Shown one piece after another: positions 1-8,803 of a stretch of 64,000 nucleotides of DNA. Each line of letters opens with the position of its first letter. The stretch's first letter is position 1. This stretch comes from Zymomonas mobilis (GTDB taxonomy: Bacteria > Pseudomonadota > Alphaproteobacteria > Sphingomonadales > Sphingomonadaceae), in assembly GCF_006715975.1 (NCBI RefSeq), contig NZ_VFOF01000001.1, positions 134,001-198,000 of the forward strand, written 5' to 3'. The translations under genes and the position numbers were made by a program. The notes under the pieces were generated by a model. The model was not told the DNA's origin. It was given only the letters and a program-made list of their open reading frames with translations, and made no database searches.

Positions 1-1
1 A

Positions 2-336
2 TGCGGTTTTAATCGCTATATCGGTCATAGATGCCTTATCCTGTCAGTTTTTCCGACTAATCTGGGCGGCATAGGTGATTTATGGGGCAGGTTCCAGAGG
101 GTTATCGATCTGTGGAATGAAAAACCTGTTATTAAAAGAGGATTGGGTAGGCTTTTTTGTTAAATAGACCCGCTTTATTTTAAAAAATATAAGGAAGATA
201 ATGATACCATTTATGAGATGGATACTTTTCGGTTCTTAAATGGATAAGGCGGCTATCGTGGTCACATTCTGAAAGAAGATGATTGGTTTTATAGCCGCCT
301 CGGAATCGATAATTCTGATGGGCAAAAAAGCTGGGG
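2..336 (+). pseudogene. decayed reading frame, unrecognised protein (5' end outside window)
   Basis: One plus-strand frame reads from the window edge as a protein-like sequence but is cut by two in-phase TAA codons, at 161-163 and 245-247. It stays open after each, for example ...DNDTIYEMDTFRF then GGYRGHILKEDDWFYSRLG, and reaches a TGA at 407-409 inside the 3' end of the convergent heparinase gene. The segments are rich in aromatic and charged residues and look like soluble protein rather than random translation. I do not recognise the family. Inference: the 3' part of a gene inactivated by nonsense mutations. Alternatively only 2-163 is the end of a real gene and the rest is chance. Confidence 0.4.
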
Positions 337-2103
337 TTATCCGGCTCTTTTCAAGACCCATGCGATGTTGCAGCCACCTGCCGGTGTCAGGCCGGAGATG
401 GTGATTTGATTGGTTAGGCGTGGCCAGCCTGTCGGATCAATCCATAAGCTGGGTTCACAGCCCAATTTTCCACCACGGCAACGGAATTGCCATAAGGCAC
501 CGCGTTCGATCCGGAGCAAAGCGCCCAAGCCGTCAGCGGTATTGGTGACTTCAACCCAAGGTGCCAGATGGAAGCGAAGGATGAAGGGCATTTCGCTGGC
601 TCTTCTCCGTCCAGCAGGAAGCAGAATATCTTCGCCGCGTAATTCCCAGCCATTGGCAGACAAGGTCAGTTTACGGCGGTGAATAAAGCCGAAGCGCCGC
701 ATATAACCATCATGGCTACCTTCGAGTAGGCTGCCATTTTGGCCTTCATGACGGTCGAGTTCGACTTCACTAACGCCGCGTCCCAAACTGCCGTCTTCCA
801 TGATGGCGGTTGAGTTGCTGTCTTTCAGGATCAGAGTGGAATGCGCCGCCGTTGCACGCAGCAATTGGCTGAGCTCTGGCGGCAAGGCTTCGTTATTATC
901 GCCTTGATCGAGATCGCTGCCTAAAAGCCCGCCACAATTGACAATAAGTCTATCTGCGCCGTCTGACATTTCGAAAGCCAAGGTCGAAGCCGAAGCGAGA
1001 CCTGCCCGATGGGTAACCGGAGGCGGTGCTGTATCAATAACCAAGGTGGTTTGGCCATGGCTGAGGCGTTGATAGCCCCATTCGCCGGCTCTGCTGAGCG
1101 GACGGCTACGGATACCAGCGGCATAGATGGCTGCATCGACCCGTTTTTTATCGACGGGCACGCCGCCTTGGAAACTGGCGAGGCCACCGTCACCTAATGT
1201 CACGCCAAGCAATGCCCTGACTGCTCGCGCCATAAGGCGGGTAATCATGGTATTGGGCTGCATATCGCGAGAGTGATAAACCGCGAGAAGCATCGCGCTA
1301 TATTCAATCAGTTCTAGCTGATCGTAAGGCGTGCGGCTGATAATGCCACCATCTTCAAAGAGGCAGCGGTTTAAGGCTTTGAGCAAGCCTTGTTCATGGC
1401 GTTGTAAAAAGGTTTTTTCATCAGGCAGCAGCAAAGTTGCAGCAACCAGCCCCATCCATGCAATCGCGCGATTAAGGCCATTTGGCATCTTATCGGCGCT
1501 GCGGGTCAGATGGCGGCCACCCCGAGCGAGGCTGTTTAATAATTTGGAGCGATAAACCAGATCGGTTGAAGAGAGAATAAGCGGGGCATAAGCACCCCAG
1601 AATAGGATTCTGCGTCCCCAAATATCTGGTTGCCATGCTTTATCATCAATTTCTTCCGCATGGACTTCGAGCCAGTTGCGGGTCAGCTTTTCCGCAATTT
1701 TCGCAACCTCTTGCCGGTTTCCCGCGGCAGCAAGGTCGCGAAGCCAGATAAAGCTGTGAAGATAATCGGTGAATTCAGGCGAAACGCCCTCTACAGGGAA
1801 AAGAGGGTGATCCAGCTTGATTTTTTCATGGAAGAAACGAATTTCTCCATTGCGGATGGCATTACCCGCTTCGGCATTACCGGAAAAAGGATCCCGTGGC
1901 ACCGCCATGAGCCGTAAAGGCGGCCGCCCCCGCAAACGCAGGGCATAAAAAGGCGTATGCCAAGACAACCGGCTGAGACGGTTTATGATCCGTTCGGTTA
2001 ACGAGGGTTGTTTATCGCTGTTAACACGGATCAGCCATTTACCGGGCTTGTTGTCTCCGGAGTTTTCATCTCCGTTAAGGTCGGGATCTCCCTTTTCATT
2101 CAT
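337..2103 (-). CDS. heparinase II/III family protein
   Basis: A 588-residue protein of the heparinase II/III-like family, which in alphaproteobacteria sits beside rpe and rsmB. The N-terminal half is alpha-helical and Trp-rich (WQPDIWGRRILFWG near residue 160), like the alpha/alpha toroid of these lyases. The C-terminal part, from about residue 340, is beta-rich (LASFQGGVPVD, then RAGEWGYQRL and HSTLILKD) and corresponds to the lyase domain. No signal peptide is visible, which is unusual for a polysaccharide lyase but normal for this rpe-linked group. The start overlaps the rpe stop by 4 bases (ATGA), so translation is probably coupled. The substrate is unknown; family members of this group are annotated by similarity only. 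Confidence 0.8.
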   Translation of the reverse strand: MNEKGDPDLNGDENSGDNKPGKWLIRVNSDKQPSLTERIINRLSRLSWHTPFYALRLRGRPPLRLMAVPRDPFSGNAEAGNAIRNGEIRFFHEKIKLDHPLFPVEGVSPEFTDYLHSFIWLRDLAAAGNRQEVAKIAEKLTRNWLEVHAEEIDDKAWQPDIWGRRILFWGAYAPLILSSTDLVYRSKLLNSLARGGRHLTRSADKMPNGLNRAIAWMGLVAATLLLPDEKTFLQRHEQGLLKALNRCLFEDGGIISRTPYDQLELIEYSAMLLAVYHSRDMQPNTMITRLMARAVRALLGVTLGDGGLASFQGGVPVDKKRVDAAIYAAGIRSRPLSRAGEWGYQRLSHGQTTLVIDTAPPPVTHRAGLASASTLAFEMSDGADRLIVNCGGLLGSDLDQGDNNEALPPELSQLLRATAAHSTLILKDSNSTAIMEDGSLGRGVSEVELDRHEGQNGSLLEGSHDGYMRRFGFIHRRKLTLSANGWELRGEDILLPAGRRRASEMPFILRFHLAPWVEVTNTADGLGALLRIERGALWQFRCRGGKLGCEPSLWIDPTGWPRLTNQITISGLTPAGGCNIAWVLKRAG

Positions 2104-2762
2104 GATTTACGCAGTATCCTGATATTATCGGTGTAACATGTGGCGCCGCCTTTGAAGCTGGCAGTTCCGGCGACCAGCACATCGGCACCAGCCTCGACCG
2201 CCAGCGGCGCAGTTTGGGCATCAATGCCGCCATCTACTTCCAGTCGGATATCACGACCGGATGCGGTAATTCTTTTTCGGATATCATTGATTTTGGTTAA
2301 TTGGGTTTTGATAAATTTTTGCCCCCCAAAACCGGGATTGACGCTCATCACCATGATGAGGTCAAGGTCATCAATCAGATAATCAAGCCAGCTTAACGGG
2401 GTTGCCGGATTGAAAACCAGTCCGGCTTTCTTGCCGAGTGATTTGATATGTTGGATGGTGCGATGGGGATGGGCACCGGCTTCTGGATGGAAGCTGATGA
2501 TATCGGCACCGGCTTCGGCGAAAGCATCGATATAGCTATCAACCGGAGCAATCATCAAATGAACATCGAAAGGTTTTTGGCTGTAAGGGCGAAGTGCCTT
2601 TACGACCATGGGGCCGATCGTGATGTTTGGCACGAAATGGCCATCCATGACATCAATATGAATCCAATCGGCACCAGCCTGATCTATCGCCGTCACCTCT
2701 TCCCCGAGATGGGCAAAATCCGCCGAAAGGATAGAGGGGGCAATCAGGGGTAATTTACTCAT
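2100..2762 (-). CDS. rpe: ribulose-phosphate 3-epimerase
   Basis: A 220-residue TIM-barrel enzyme interconverting ribulose 5-phosphate and xylulose 5-phosphate in the pentose phosphate pathway (cytoplasm). The N-terminus IAPSILSADFAHLG, the metal-binding segment HIDVMDGHFVPN with its catalytic Asp, MVMSVNPGFGGQKF around residue 140 and LEVDGGI around residue 175 are all family hallmarks. The length is normal. It is followed by the heparinase gene with a 4-base overlap and preceded by rsmB, from which it is separated by about 160 bases containing a perfect hairpin at 2798-2830. Confidence 0.96.
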   Translation of the reverse strand: MSKLPLIAPSILSADFAHLGEEVTAIDQAGADWIHIDVMDGHFVPNITIGPMVVKALRPYSQKPFDVHLMIAPVDSYIDAFAEAGADIISFHPEAGAHPHRTIQHIKSLGKKAGLVFNPATPLSWLDYLIDDLDLIMVMSVNPGFGGQKFIKTQLTKINDIRKRITASGRDIRLEVDGGIDAQTAPLAVEAGADVLVAGTASFKGGATCYTDNIRILRKS

Positions 2763-2797
2763 AAAAATAGCCAGACAGAATATAGATACAAAAACTG

Positions 2798-2830
2798 TTA
2801 AGGTCGCTTTTAAGATAAAAGCGACCTTAA
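2798..2830 (-). terminator. perfect 14-bp hairpin between rsmB and rpe
   Basis: The arms at 2798-2811 (TTAAGGTCGCTTTT) and 2817-2830 (its exact complement) enclose the 5-base loop AAGAT. On the minus strand the stem is followed by CAGTTTTTG, a weak T-run. It lies downstream of rsmB and in the leader of rpe, so it is either the rsmB terminator or an attenuator-like structure for rpe. Confidence 0.6.
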
Positions 2831-2924
2831 TATGAAGGTATTCGTATTTACCACGTATTAAAATAGCGAACTGATTCCACTGAGACTATTATAAATCCAT
2901 TCGGAAAAAATAGCCCGAATTGAG

Positions 2925-4328
2925 TCATTTTGCTTCTTTTTTGGTGTACCGTGTAAAATACGCTATAAAAAAGCCGTCATTGCCGCCTTTTATTGCCAAA
3001 TTTTCGGGCAATATACGAAGCCAGCCTTCTGGAGAGGGCGATAAACCTTCTGGAAGAGAAGATTTTTCTACAGAATCAATCTGGTAATCGGGATGGCTGG
3101 CCAGAAAATCACGAATGACCGCTTCGCCTTCTTCCGGTTCCAGTGAACAGACCGCATAGACAAGCTTCCCGCCTTCTTTCACCCATGTCGAAGCCCGATC
3201 GAGCAGTTTTTTCTGCTGTTCGGCCATATCGGCAATGATGTGGCTGCTGACCCGATAAAGAACATCGGGATGCCGCCGGAAGATACCGCTGGCAGAGCAG
3301 GGGGCATCCAGCAAGATGGCGTCGACTTCTTCTTTGGGTTTGAAATCAGCAAGATCGGAGGTCACGACATTGGCGGTTAAGCCCATTCTTTTCAGATTGT
3401 CATGCAGTCTAGTCAGCCTTTTGGCAGCGATATCGACCGCTGTGACCTGCCAGCCTTGCGATGCCAATTGCATCGTTTTGCCACCCGGTGCCGCGCAAAG
3501 ATCAAGGATGCTGCGGTTGTCACCTTTTCCCAATAATCGAGCCGCAAGCGAGGCTGAAATATCCTGCACCCACCATGCGCCTTCTTCATATCCAGGAAGT
3601 TCGGCAATAGGAGGGTGATCTTCTGGAAGACGGATATGACCGGAGAAGAGGCTCTCTCCACCCAGCTTTTCTTGCCATAAGGCCGTTTGTTCTGGATCTT
3701 TCAGTGTCAGATCAACAGGAGCTTGTTGTGCGAGTGCGCGTTCCGCTGCAGCAAGCATTGGATCGCCCCATGCTTTTTCCCAGCGATAGGCGGTTTCATC
3801 CGGCAATGTGGGATATTCCGCTAAGGCCACGCCTTCTCGTCTATCCAAAGTACCATAGACGCCATGCACCAGACGGCGAGGACCGCCATCCACCAAAGGC
3901 AGAACGGTTGCAATCGCGACATGTGCCGGTTGCTTCAAAACCAGCTTTTGAGCGAGTGCCATTCTAAGCACCATGCGGGCTTTGACATCGGGGGCGAGCG
4001 GTTTCGCCGTAGCGCTGTCAATCAGGTCATCGAGATCATGACACCAACGCAAAACAGCCGCGGCCAAGGCATGCACCAATGCCCGATCGGCATTTTGCTT
4101 TAGGCCTTGGGTAATCCGTCCGATAACCTGTTCAAGGGGGAGCCCTTGTCTCAGAACCGCTTCGAGAAGCTGCAATGCCGCCTGTCTGACCGGAAGGCCG
4201 ATAGGTTGAGCATTTTTCCTTTGCGGATTGCGTTTCATCGAAGAGGCAGAGGCGCGCCCCTCATTTGATGGTCGCGCCTCTGTCCGGCTGTCTTTCCGTT
4301 TTGGACGGGATGGTCGTAGATTATTCAT
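2925..4328 (-). CDS. rsmB: 16S rRNA (cytosine-967-C5)-methyltransferase RsmB
   Basis: Makes m5C967 in 16S rRNA using S-adenosylmethionine. The first third is a NusB-like RNA-binding domain (LPVRQAALQLLEAVLRQG, later HALAAAVLRWCHDLDDLID). The catalytic domain has the SAM motif LDLCAAPGGKT near residue 275, the LDAPCSASG motif with one key Cys near 345, and YAVCSLEPEEGE with the second Cys near 390. I place the start at the ATG at 4328, which has CGGGA six to seven bases upstream. A longer frame would begin at a TTG at 4343 with no better ribosome site. The first 50 residues are a basic, low-complexity tail. rpe lies downstream. Confidence 0.93.
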   Translation of the reverse strand: MNNLRPSRPKRKDSRTEARPSNEGRASASSMKRNPQRKNAQPIGLPVRQAALQLLEAVLRQGLPLEQVIGRITQGLKQNADRALVHALAAAVLRWCHDLDDLIDSATAKPLAPDVKARMVLRMALAQKLVLKQPAHVAIATVLPLVDGGPRRLVHGVYGTLDRREGVALAEYPTLPDETAYRWEKAWGDPMLAAAERALAQQAPVDLTLKDPEQTALWQEKLGGESLFSGHIRLPEDHPPIAELPGYEEGAWWVQDISASLAARLLGKGDNRSILDLCAAPGGKTMQLASQGWQVTAVDIAAKRLTRLHDNLKRMGLTANVVTSDLADFKPKEEVDAILLDAPCSASGIFRRHPDVLYRVSSHIIADMAEQQKKLLDRASTWVKEGGKLVYAVCSLEPEEGEAVIRDFLASHPDYQIDSVEKSSLPEGLSPSPEGWLRILPENLAIKGGNDGFFIAYFTRYTKKEAK

Positions 4329-4383
4329 AAAATTCCCGACCAAAATGGCAAAAGGACAATATGTTTACAGGAGAAAGACTGGA

Positions 4384-4959
4384 TCACGCGGATTTCGTCT
4401 CGCCAGATTGTGCCTTGGCAACGGCAACCATAGCGGGACGCAACAGACGGTCATGGATGGTATAACCCGCCTGCATTTCCTGAATAACCGTGCCTTCCGG
4501 TTTATCGCTTTCCATTTCGATCATGGCCTGATGCAGATTTGGATCCAATTTCTGACCCACGGATTCTACTTTTTTGATGCCATGACGCTGAAGAATGTTC
4601 AAAAGTTCTTTGCCGGTCATTTCAATGCCGGTTACCAGATTTTTGATTTTTTCATCCTGTTTGATGTCAGCCGGAATAGCGGCAAGAGCGCGTTCCATAT
4701 TATCGGCAACCGAGAGCATATCCCGTGCAAAGCCGGTTACCGAATAGGTAATGGCTTCTTTTTTCTCTTTTTCGAGACGGCGGCGCGTGTTTTGAGCTTC
4801 GGCCTGAGTATAGAGCAGGTCTTTTTTCAGCTTTTCATTTTCGGCCTGCAAGTCATCTGCCTCGTTATTGGCATTTTCAGCCGATGGTTCTTCTTCTGGA
4901 TTTTCAGTTTTGCTATCCAGATTTTCGACGTCTTCGTATTTTTTCTGTTCTTCGGTCAT
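4384..4959 (-). CDS. grpE: GrpE nucleotide exchange factor
   Basis: A 191-residue cochaperone that promotes ADP release from DnaK. The N-terminal 40 residues are very acidic and probably disordered. A long coiled coil follows (DDLQAENEKLKKDLLYTQAE...), then the family signature around LDPNLHQAMIEMESDK and the C-terminal beta-domain with GYTIHDRLLRPAMVAVAK. Its ATG overlaps the hrcA stop by 4 bases, so the pair is a translationally coupled heat-shock operon, hrcA first. dnaK and dnaJ are not in the window. Confidence 0.96.
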   Translation of the reverse strand: MTEEQKKYEDVENLDSKTENPEEEPSAENANNEADDLQAENEKLKKDLLYTQAEAQNTRRRLEKEKKEAITYSVTGFARDMLSVADNMERALAAIPADIKQDEKIKNLVTGIEMTGKELLNILQRHGIKKVESVGQKLDPNLHQAMIEMESDKPEGTVIQEMQAGYTIHDRLLRPAMVAVAKAQSGETKSA

Positions 4960-5993
4960 GCGATTGTTCTCGATAAGGTTTTTGCTGTGAAGTCAACCAT
5001 GGGGACGATGCGGCCATAGTTCAACCTTGTAGGCCCTATCACCGCGACCACCCCGACCATATGTCCATCTTCTCCGTGATAGGGAGACGCGATAACGGAA
5101 GAACCCGAAAGCGAAAACAACTTATTTTCGGAACCAATAAAAATTTGTGCGGCATCGCTTTCCGAGACTTTTTCAAGCAGGCTGGCGATTTCCTTTTTAT
5201 CTTCCAGTTCTTCCAGAAGTTGTTTGGCGCGATCCAGATCTTCGCTGGCATCCTGAAGCAGGTTTGATTGCCCCCTGACAATCAGGACAGGTCTTTTTCG
5301 GCTATCTTCCGACCAAACCGCAAGGCCTCGCTGGATCAAGTCGGAGGCCGCAGAATCCAGTTCGTTTCTTTCCAGATCAATCTGGTTGAACAGGGATTTT
5401 TTTGCTTCGGAAAAGCTATAGCCAGAAAAATGGGCGTTTATATAGTTGCTGGCTTCCGTCAAAGCCGAAGCCGGAAAGCTCGTGGATAATTCAATTACCC
5501 TGTTTTCGACAGAACCATCCGAGCCGACAATAATGGCAAGCGCCCGATTGTCGTCGAGCACGACAAAGCCCAATTGTTTTAGAACCAACTCTTGTTTTGG
5601 CACCAGCACCAATCCGGCGCAGGCCGAAAGACCAGAGAGGGTCATTGTCGCGTTGACCAGTCTTTCTTTGGCCGAATGTCCCCGAATAACATCTGCTTCG
5701 ATAGCCGAACGTTCTTCTTCACTCGGTTCAGAAAGCTGCATCATGCCATTGACGAAAAGACGCAAGCCCAGTTCCGTCGGCATACGTCCAGCCGAAATAT
5801 GCGGGCTGAGCAACAGACCTTTGGTTTCGAGTTCTTGAAGCACGTAACGAATGGAGGCGGGGGAAAGATTTACCCCCTGACTTGCCAGCGTTTTTGAGCC
5901 GACTGGCAATCCGCTTCCAAGGTAACTTTCCACCACCAGTTGGAAAATATCGCGCGCCCGCGATGATAACTCTATGACCGGTATGGATGACAT
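4956..5993 (-). CDS. hrcA: heat-inducible transcription repressor HrcA
   Basis: A 345-residue repressor of class I heat-shock genes. The N-terminal winged helix shows the recognition-helix region LSPASIRYVLQELETKG, and GSKTLASQG and the glycine-rich HISAGRMPTELGLRLFV segment are typical. The GAF-like middle and the C-terminal VVAVIGPTRLNYGRIVPMVDF motif are intact. It is the first gene of a pair with grpE. HrcA normally binds CIRCE (TTAGCACTC-N9-GAGTGCTAA). I see no CIRCE in the roughly 240 bases upstream, so its own promoter is probably not autoregulated that way. Confidence 0.95.
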   Translation of the reverse strand: MSSIPVIELSSRARDIFQLVVESYLGSGLPVGSKTLASQGVNLSPASIRYVLQELETKGLLLSPHISAGRMPTELGLRLFVNGMMQLSEPSEEERSAIEADVIRGHSAKERLVNATMTLSGLSACAGLVLVPKQELVLKQLGFVVLDDNRALAIIVGSDGSVENRVIELSTSFPASALTEASNYINAHFSGYSFSEAKKSLFNQIDLERNELDSAASDLIQRGLAVWSEDSRKRPVLIVRGQSNLLQDASEDLDRAKQLLEELEDKKEIASLLEKVSESDAAQIFIGSENKLFSLSGSSVIASPYHGEDGHMVGVVAVIGPTRLNYGRIVPMVDFTAKTLSRTIA

Positions 5994-6237
5994 AGCCTAT
6001 AAGTAAACATCGAAATGCTTTTCGTCACCCCTCGGACGAGAATAAATATCCCGCTATGATACCCTTTTTGCAAGAAAGACGGTCGGTTTTGATTGAATGA
6101 CAGGGGCGGTCGTGGCAGGAGGGCGGTCTGTTATTTGATTATTTTTTCTGTGGCCTGTATTTTCTGGCGAGAACCGGAATTTCCGGATTGCAGAAGCTTC
6201 CATTTGTCAGGGTTCTTACCCGAAGAAAGGTTATCCT

Positions 6238-6951
6238 ATGCGTCCTTCAGGTCGTGCACCGGATCAGTTACGCACTCTTTCCATTGAAACCGGATTTACC
6301 CGTCACGCCGAAGGGTCATGTCTGATCAGCTTTGGAGACACCCGTGTTTTGGTCACGGCTTCACTGGAGGAGCGTCTGCCTTCATGGCTGCGTGGTAAAG
6401 GTCAGGGATGGGTAACCGCAGAATATGGCATGTTGCCCCGTTCAACTCATAGCCGTACCAATCGTGAAGCCGCTCGCGGGAAGCAATCTGGTCGGACGCA
6501 GGAAATTCAGCGTTTGATCGGTCGTTCTTTGCGTGCCGGTGTTGATATGAAAAAGCTGGGTGAACGTCAGATTACCATCGATTGTGATGTGTTGCAGGCC
6601 GATGGTGGCACCCGCACCGCTTCTATTTCCGGTGGATGGGTTGCCTTGCGCTTGGCCGTCAATAAATTATTACAATCCGGTCAGTTGACCGAAGACCCGA
6701 TCATTTCCCAAGTCGCCGCCGTTTCTTGTGGTATTTCGCAGGGCGTGCCGGTGCTTGATCTCGATTATGCCGAGGATTCAACCGCCGAAGCTGATGCCAA
6801 TTTCGTAATGATGGGCGATAGCCGTTTGATCGAAGTTCAGGCCAGTGCCGAAGGCGCGCCTTATGATGAAGAAGGTTTGTTGCGTCTGTTGCGTCTTGCA
6901 CGCATGGGTTGCCAGCAGATCTTTACTGCCCAGAAAAATGCGGTAGCCTAA
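6238..6951 (+). CDS. rph: ribonuclease PH
   Basis: A 237-residue phosphorolytic 3'-5' exoribonuclease that trims tRNA 3' ends. The start [12 protein letters not shown], the Arg-rich motif [12 protein letters not shown] near residue 60, [23 protein letters not shown] near 105-125 and [17 protein letters not shown] near 175-190 are family signatures. The ATG has AAGAAAGG eight bases upstream. It is divergent from hrcA and is followed two bases later by rdgB, so the two are probably cotranscribed. Confidence 0.97.
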   Translation: MRPSGRAPDQLRTLSIETGFTRHAEGSCLISFGDTRVLVTASLEERLPSWLRGKGQGWVTAEYGMLPRSTHSRTNREAARGKQSGRTQEIQRLIGRSLRAGVDMKKLGERQITIDCDVLQADGGTRTASISGGWVALRLAVNKLLQSGQLTEDPIISQVAAVSCGISQGVPVLDLDYAEDSTAEADANFVMMGDSRLIEVQASAEGAPYDEEGLLRLLRLARMGCQQIFTAQKNAVA

Positions 6952-6953
6952 AA

Positions 6954-7583
6954 ATGACAACATCTGCCCCTTCTGAAAAGCGTCGCCATCTGGAACCCGG
7001 TCGTTTGGTTTTGGCGAGCCACAACACAGGCAAGCTGCGGGAGATCCGCGAGCTGTTAGAGCCTTATGGTCTGGAAACGGTGTCGGCGGCTGAATTGGGA
7101 TTGCCTGAACCGGTCGAAGATGGCGACAGTTTTATAGCCAATGCCGAAATAAAAGCGCGTTATGTTGCCGAGAAAACCGGATCGGTGGCCTTGGCTGATG
7201 ATAGCGGTCTTTGCGTTGAAGCTTTGGATCAGGCACCCGGTATTTATTCGGCACGATGGGCGGGCGAACCCCGTGATTTCGATATGGCGATGGAACGGGT
7301 GCATCGCGAGCTTGAGGCCAAAGGGGCGGATGCTTCTAAGCGGGCGCATTTCGTTTGTGCTTTGTCGCTTTGTTGGCCGGACGGGCATGTCGAAAATTTC
7401 GAAGGGCATGTCTGGGGTGAACTGATCTGGCCGCCGCGCGGTGAGCGTGGTTTTGGTTATGATCCGATGTTCGTTGCCGATGGCCATACGCAAAGCTTTG
7501 CTGAAATCGGTGCCGAGGCGAAAAAGGCGATCAGTCATCGCAGTGATGCTTTTAAACAGCTTTTGGCGGCCTGTATCGGTTAG
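6954..7583 (+). CDS. rdgB: XTP/dITP pyrophosphatase (RdgB/HAM1 family)
   Basis: A house-cleaning enzyme that hydrolyses dITP and XTP to monophosphates. Motifs in order: LASHNTGKLREI near residue 20, SFIANAEIKARY, ALADDSGLCVEAL with the catalytic Asp, FGYDPMFV and KAISHRSDAF at the C-terminus. The ATG at 6954 sits two bases after the rph stop and gives 209 residues with a short tail before the first strand. An upstream in-frame start at 6909 would overlap rph and add nothing conserved. hemW follows directly. Confidence 0.94.
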   Translation: MTTSAPSEKRRHLEPGRLVLASHNTGKLREIRELLEPYGLETVSAAELGLPEPVEDGDSFIANAEIKARYVAEKTGSVALADDSGLCVEALDQAPGIYSARWAGEPRDFDMAMERVHRELEAKGADASKRAHFVCALSLCWPDGHVENFEGHVWGELIWPPRGERGFGYDPMFVADGHTQSFAEIGAEAKKAISHRSDAFKQLLAACIG

Positions 7584-7586
7584 GTG

Positions 7587-8756
7587 ATGACATCCCGATT
7601 CAGTGATAGGGGCGGGCAGGATGCGCCTTTGGCTTTGTATATCCATTGGCCTTTCTGCCTTGCGAAATGCCCTTATTGCGATTTTAACAGTCATGTCCGG
7701 TCTGGCATTGATCAAGCCGTTTGGCGTGATGCTTTGCTGGCCGATATGGCTTATGAAGCCCGTCTGACAGCCGGAAGGCCGTTAGGGTCAATTTTCTTTG
7801 GAGGTGGCACGCCTTCCTTGATGCCGCCGGAGACCGTGGCGACTTTGATCGAAGCGGCTGGCCGTTATTGGAAAATGGCGGCTGATATTGAAATTACCCT
7901 TGAGGCTAATCCGTCTTCTGTCGAAGCGGATCGTTTTCAGTCCTTGGCCTTGGCGGGGGTGAACCGTCTGTCTTTGGGTGTTCAGGCCTTGGATGACGAG
8001 AGCCTTCGTTTTTTAGGGCGGATTCATAATGTCGAAGAGGCTTTGTCCGCCTTGGAGGTTGCCCAGCGCGCTTTTCCACGGGTGAGTTTTGATCTGATTT
8101 ATGGGCGGCCTGACCAATCTATCGAGGATTGGCAGCGGGAATTAAAACAAGCTTTGGCCTTTGGCACCGATCATCTGTCGCTTTATCAATTAACTATCGA
8201 AGAAGGCACTCGCTTTCACAGTCTGGTGAGACAAGGCCAATTCACCCCGATGGATGGCGACAAAGCCGCCGATCTTTTTGATCTCACCCGCGAGATGACC
8301 AAAGCGGCAGGCATTCCCGCTTATGAAATATCCAACCATGCCCGTAAAAATTCGGAAAGCCGCCATAATCTCACCTATTGGCGCTATGGCGATTATATCG
8401 GCATTGGTGCGGGAGCGCATGGGCGGAGGCATCATGCGGTGACTATCCGGCACCGTAAGCCGGAAAATTGGTTGGCTGCGATTAAAGGCCAGCATCATGG
8501 GATTAAAGAAGAAACGCCGATTACCGCAAGAGATCAGGCGATTGAAGCCTTGTTGATGGGATTACGTCTGACGGAAGGTGTCGATTTAGAGCGGATAGCG
8601 CGCCGGACAGGCTTGGATGTATCCGAATTTCTCGATCTCGCCGCTATTCAATATTACAGCGACCAAGGATTACTCACCTTCAATAACGGCTTATTACGCA
8701 TCACCGAGCAAGGCGTTCTATTAACAGATGCCTTGATAAGAGAAATTAGTTTATAA
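7587..8756 (+). CDS. hemW: heme chaperone HemW (radical SAM, HemN-like)
   Basis: A protein of about 389 residues of the HemW group of radical SAM proteins, which bind heme and pass it to respiratory enzymes; it is often misannotated as coproporphyrinogen III oxidase. The iron-sulfur motif is CLAKCPYCDFNSH near residue 25 (CxxxCxxC), and IFFGGGTPSLM near 70, LEANPSS near 110 and NRLSLGVQALDD near 130 are conserved. The short N-terminus before the cluster fits HemW rather than HemN. The ATG at 7587 follows the rdgB stop by three bases; a GTG at 7584 is the alternative. It is the last gene of the rph-rdgB-hemW run. Confidence 0.92.
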   Translation: MTSRFSDRGGQDAPLALYIHWPFCLAKCPYCDFNSHVRSGIDQAVWRDALLADMAYEARLTAGRPLGSIFFGGGTPSLMPPETVATLIEAAGRYWKMAADIEITLEANPSSVEADRFQSLALAGVNRLSLGVQALDDESLRFLGRIHNVEEALSALEVAQRAFPRVSFDLIYGRPDQSIEDWQRELKQALAFGTDHLSLYQLTIEEGTRFHSLVRQGQFTPMDGDKAADLFDLTREMTKAAGIPAYEISNHARKNSESRHNLTYWRYGDYIGIGAGAHGRRHHAVTIRHRKPENWLAAIKGQHHGIKEETPITARDQAIEALLMGLRLTEGVDLERIARRTGLDVSEFLDLAAIQYYSDQGLLTFNNGLLRITEQGVLLTDALIREISL

Positions 8757-8803
8757 TACATCGCCTAGATTATTCGTTATTTAAATAAAGAGTAAGACGT
8801 GCA

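Noticed and set aside
4228-5019. 263-residue plus-strand frame opposite grpE
   Set aside because: Phe-rich shadow of the Lys/Glu-rich coiled coil of grpE on the other strand.
5994-6237. Possible CIRCE or heat-shock sigma promoter before hrcA
   Set aside because: No TTAGCACTC/GAGTGCTAA pair. A CTTG...ATATTT arrangement about 70 bases upstream is too loose to call.
6093-6287. Plus-strand frame overlapping the rph start
   Set aside because: Overlaps the well-supported rph start in another frame and has Cys/Arg/Ser-rich shadow composition.
7056-7715. 219-residue minus-strand frame opposite rdgB
   Set aside because: Antisense shadow of rdgB and hemW, whose motifs are unambiguous on the plus strand.
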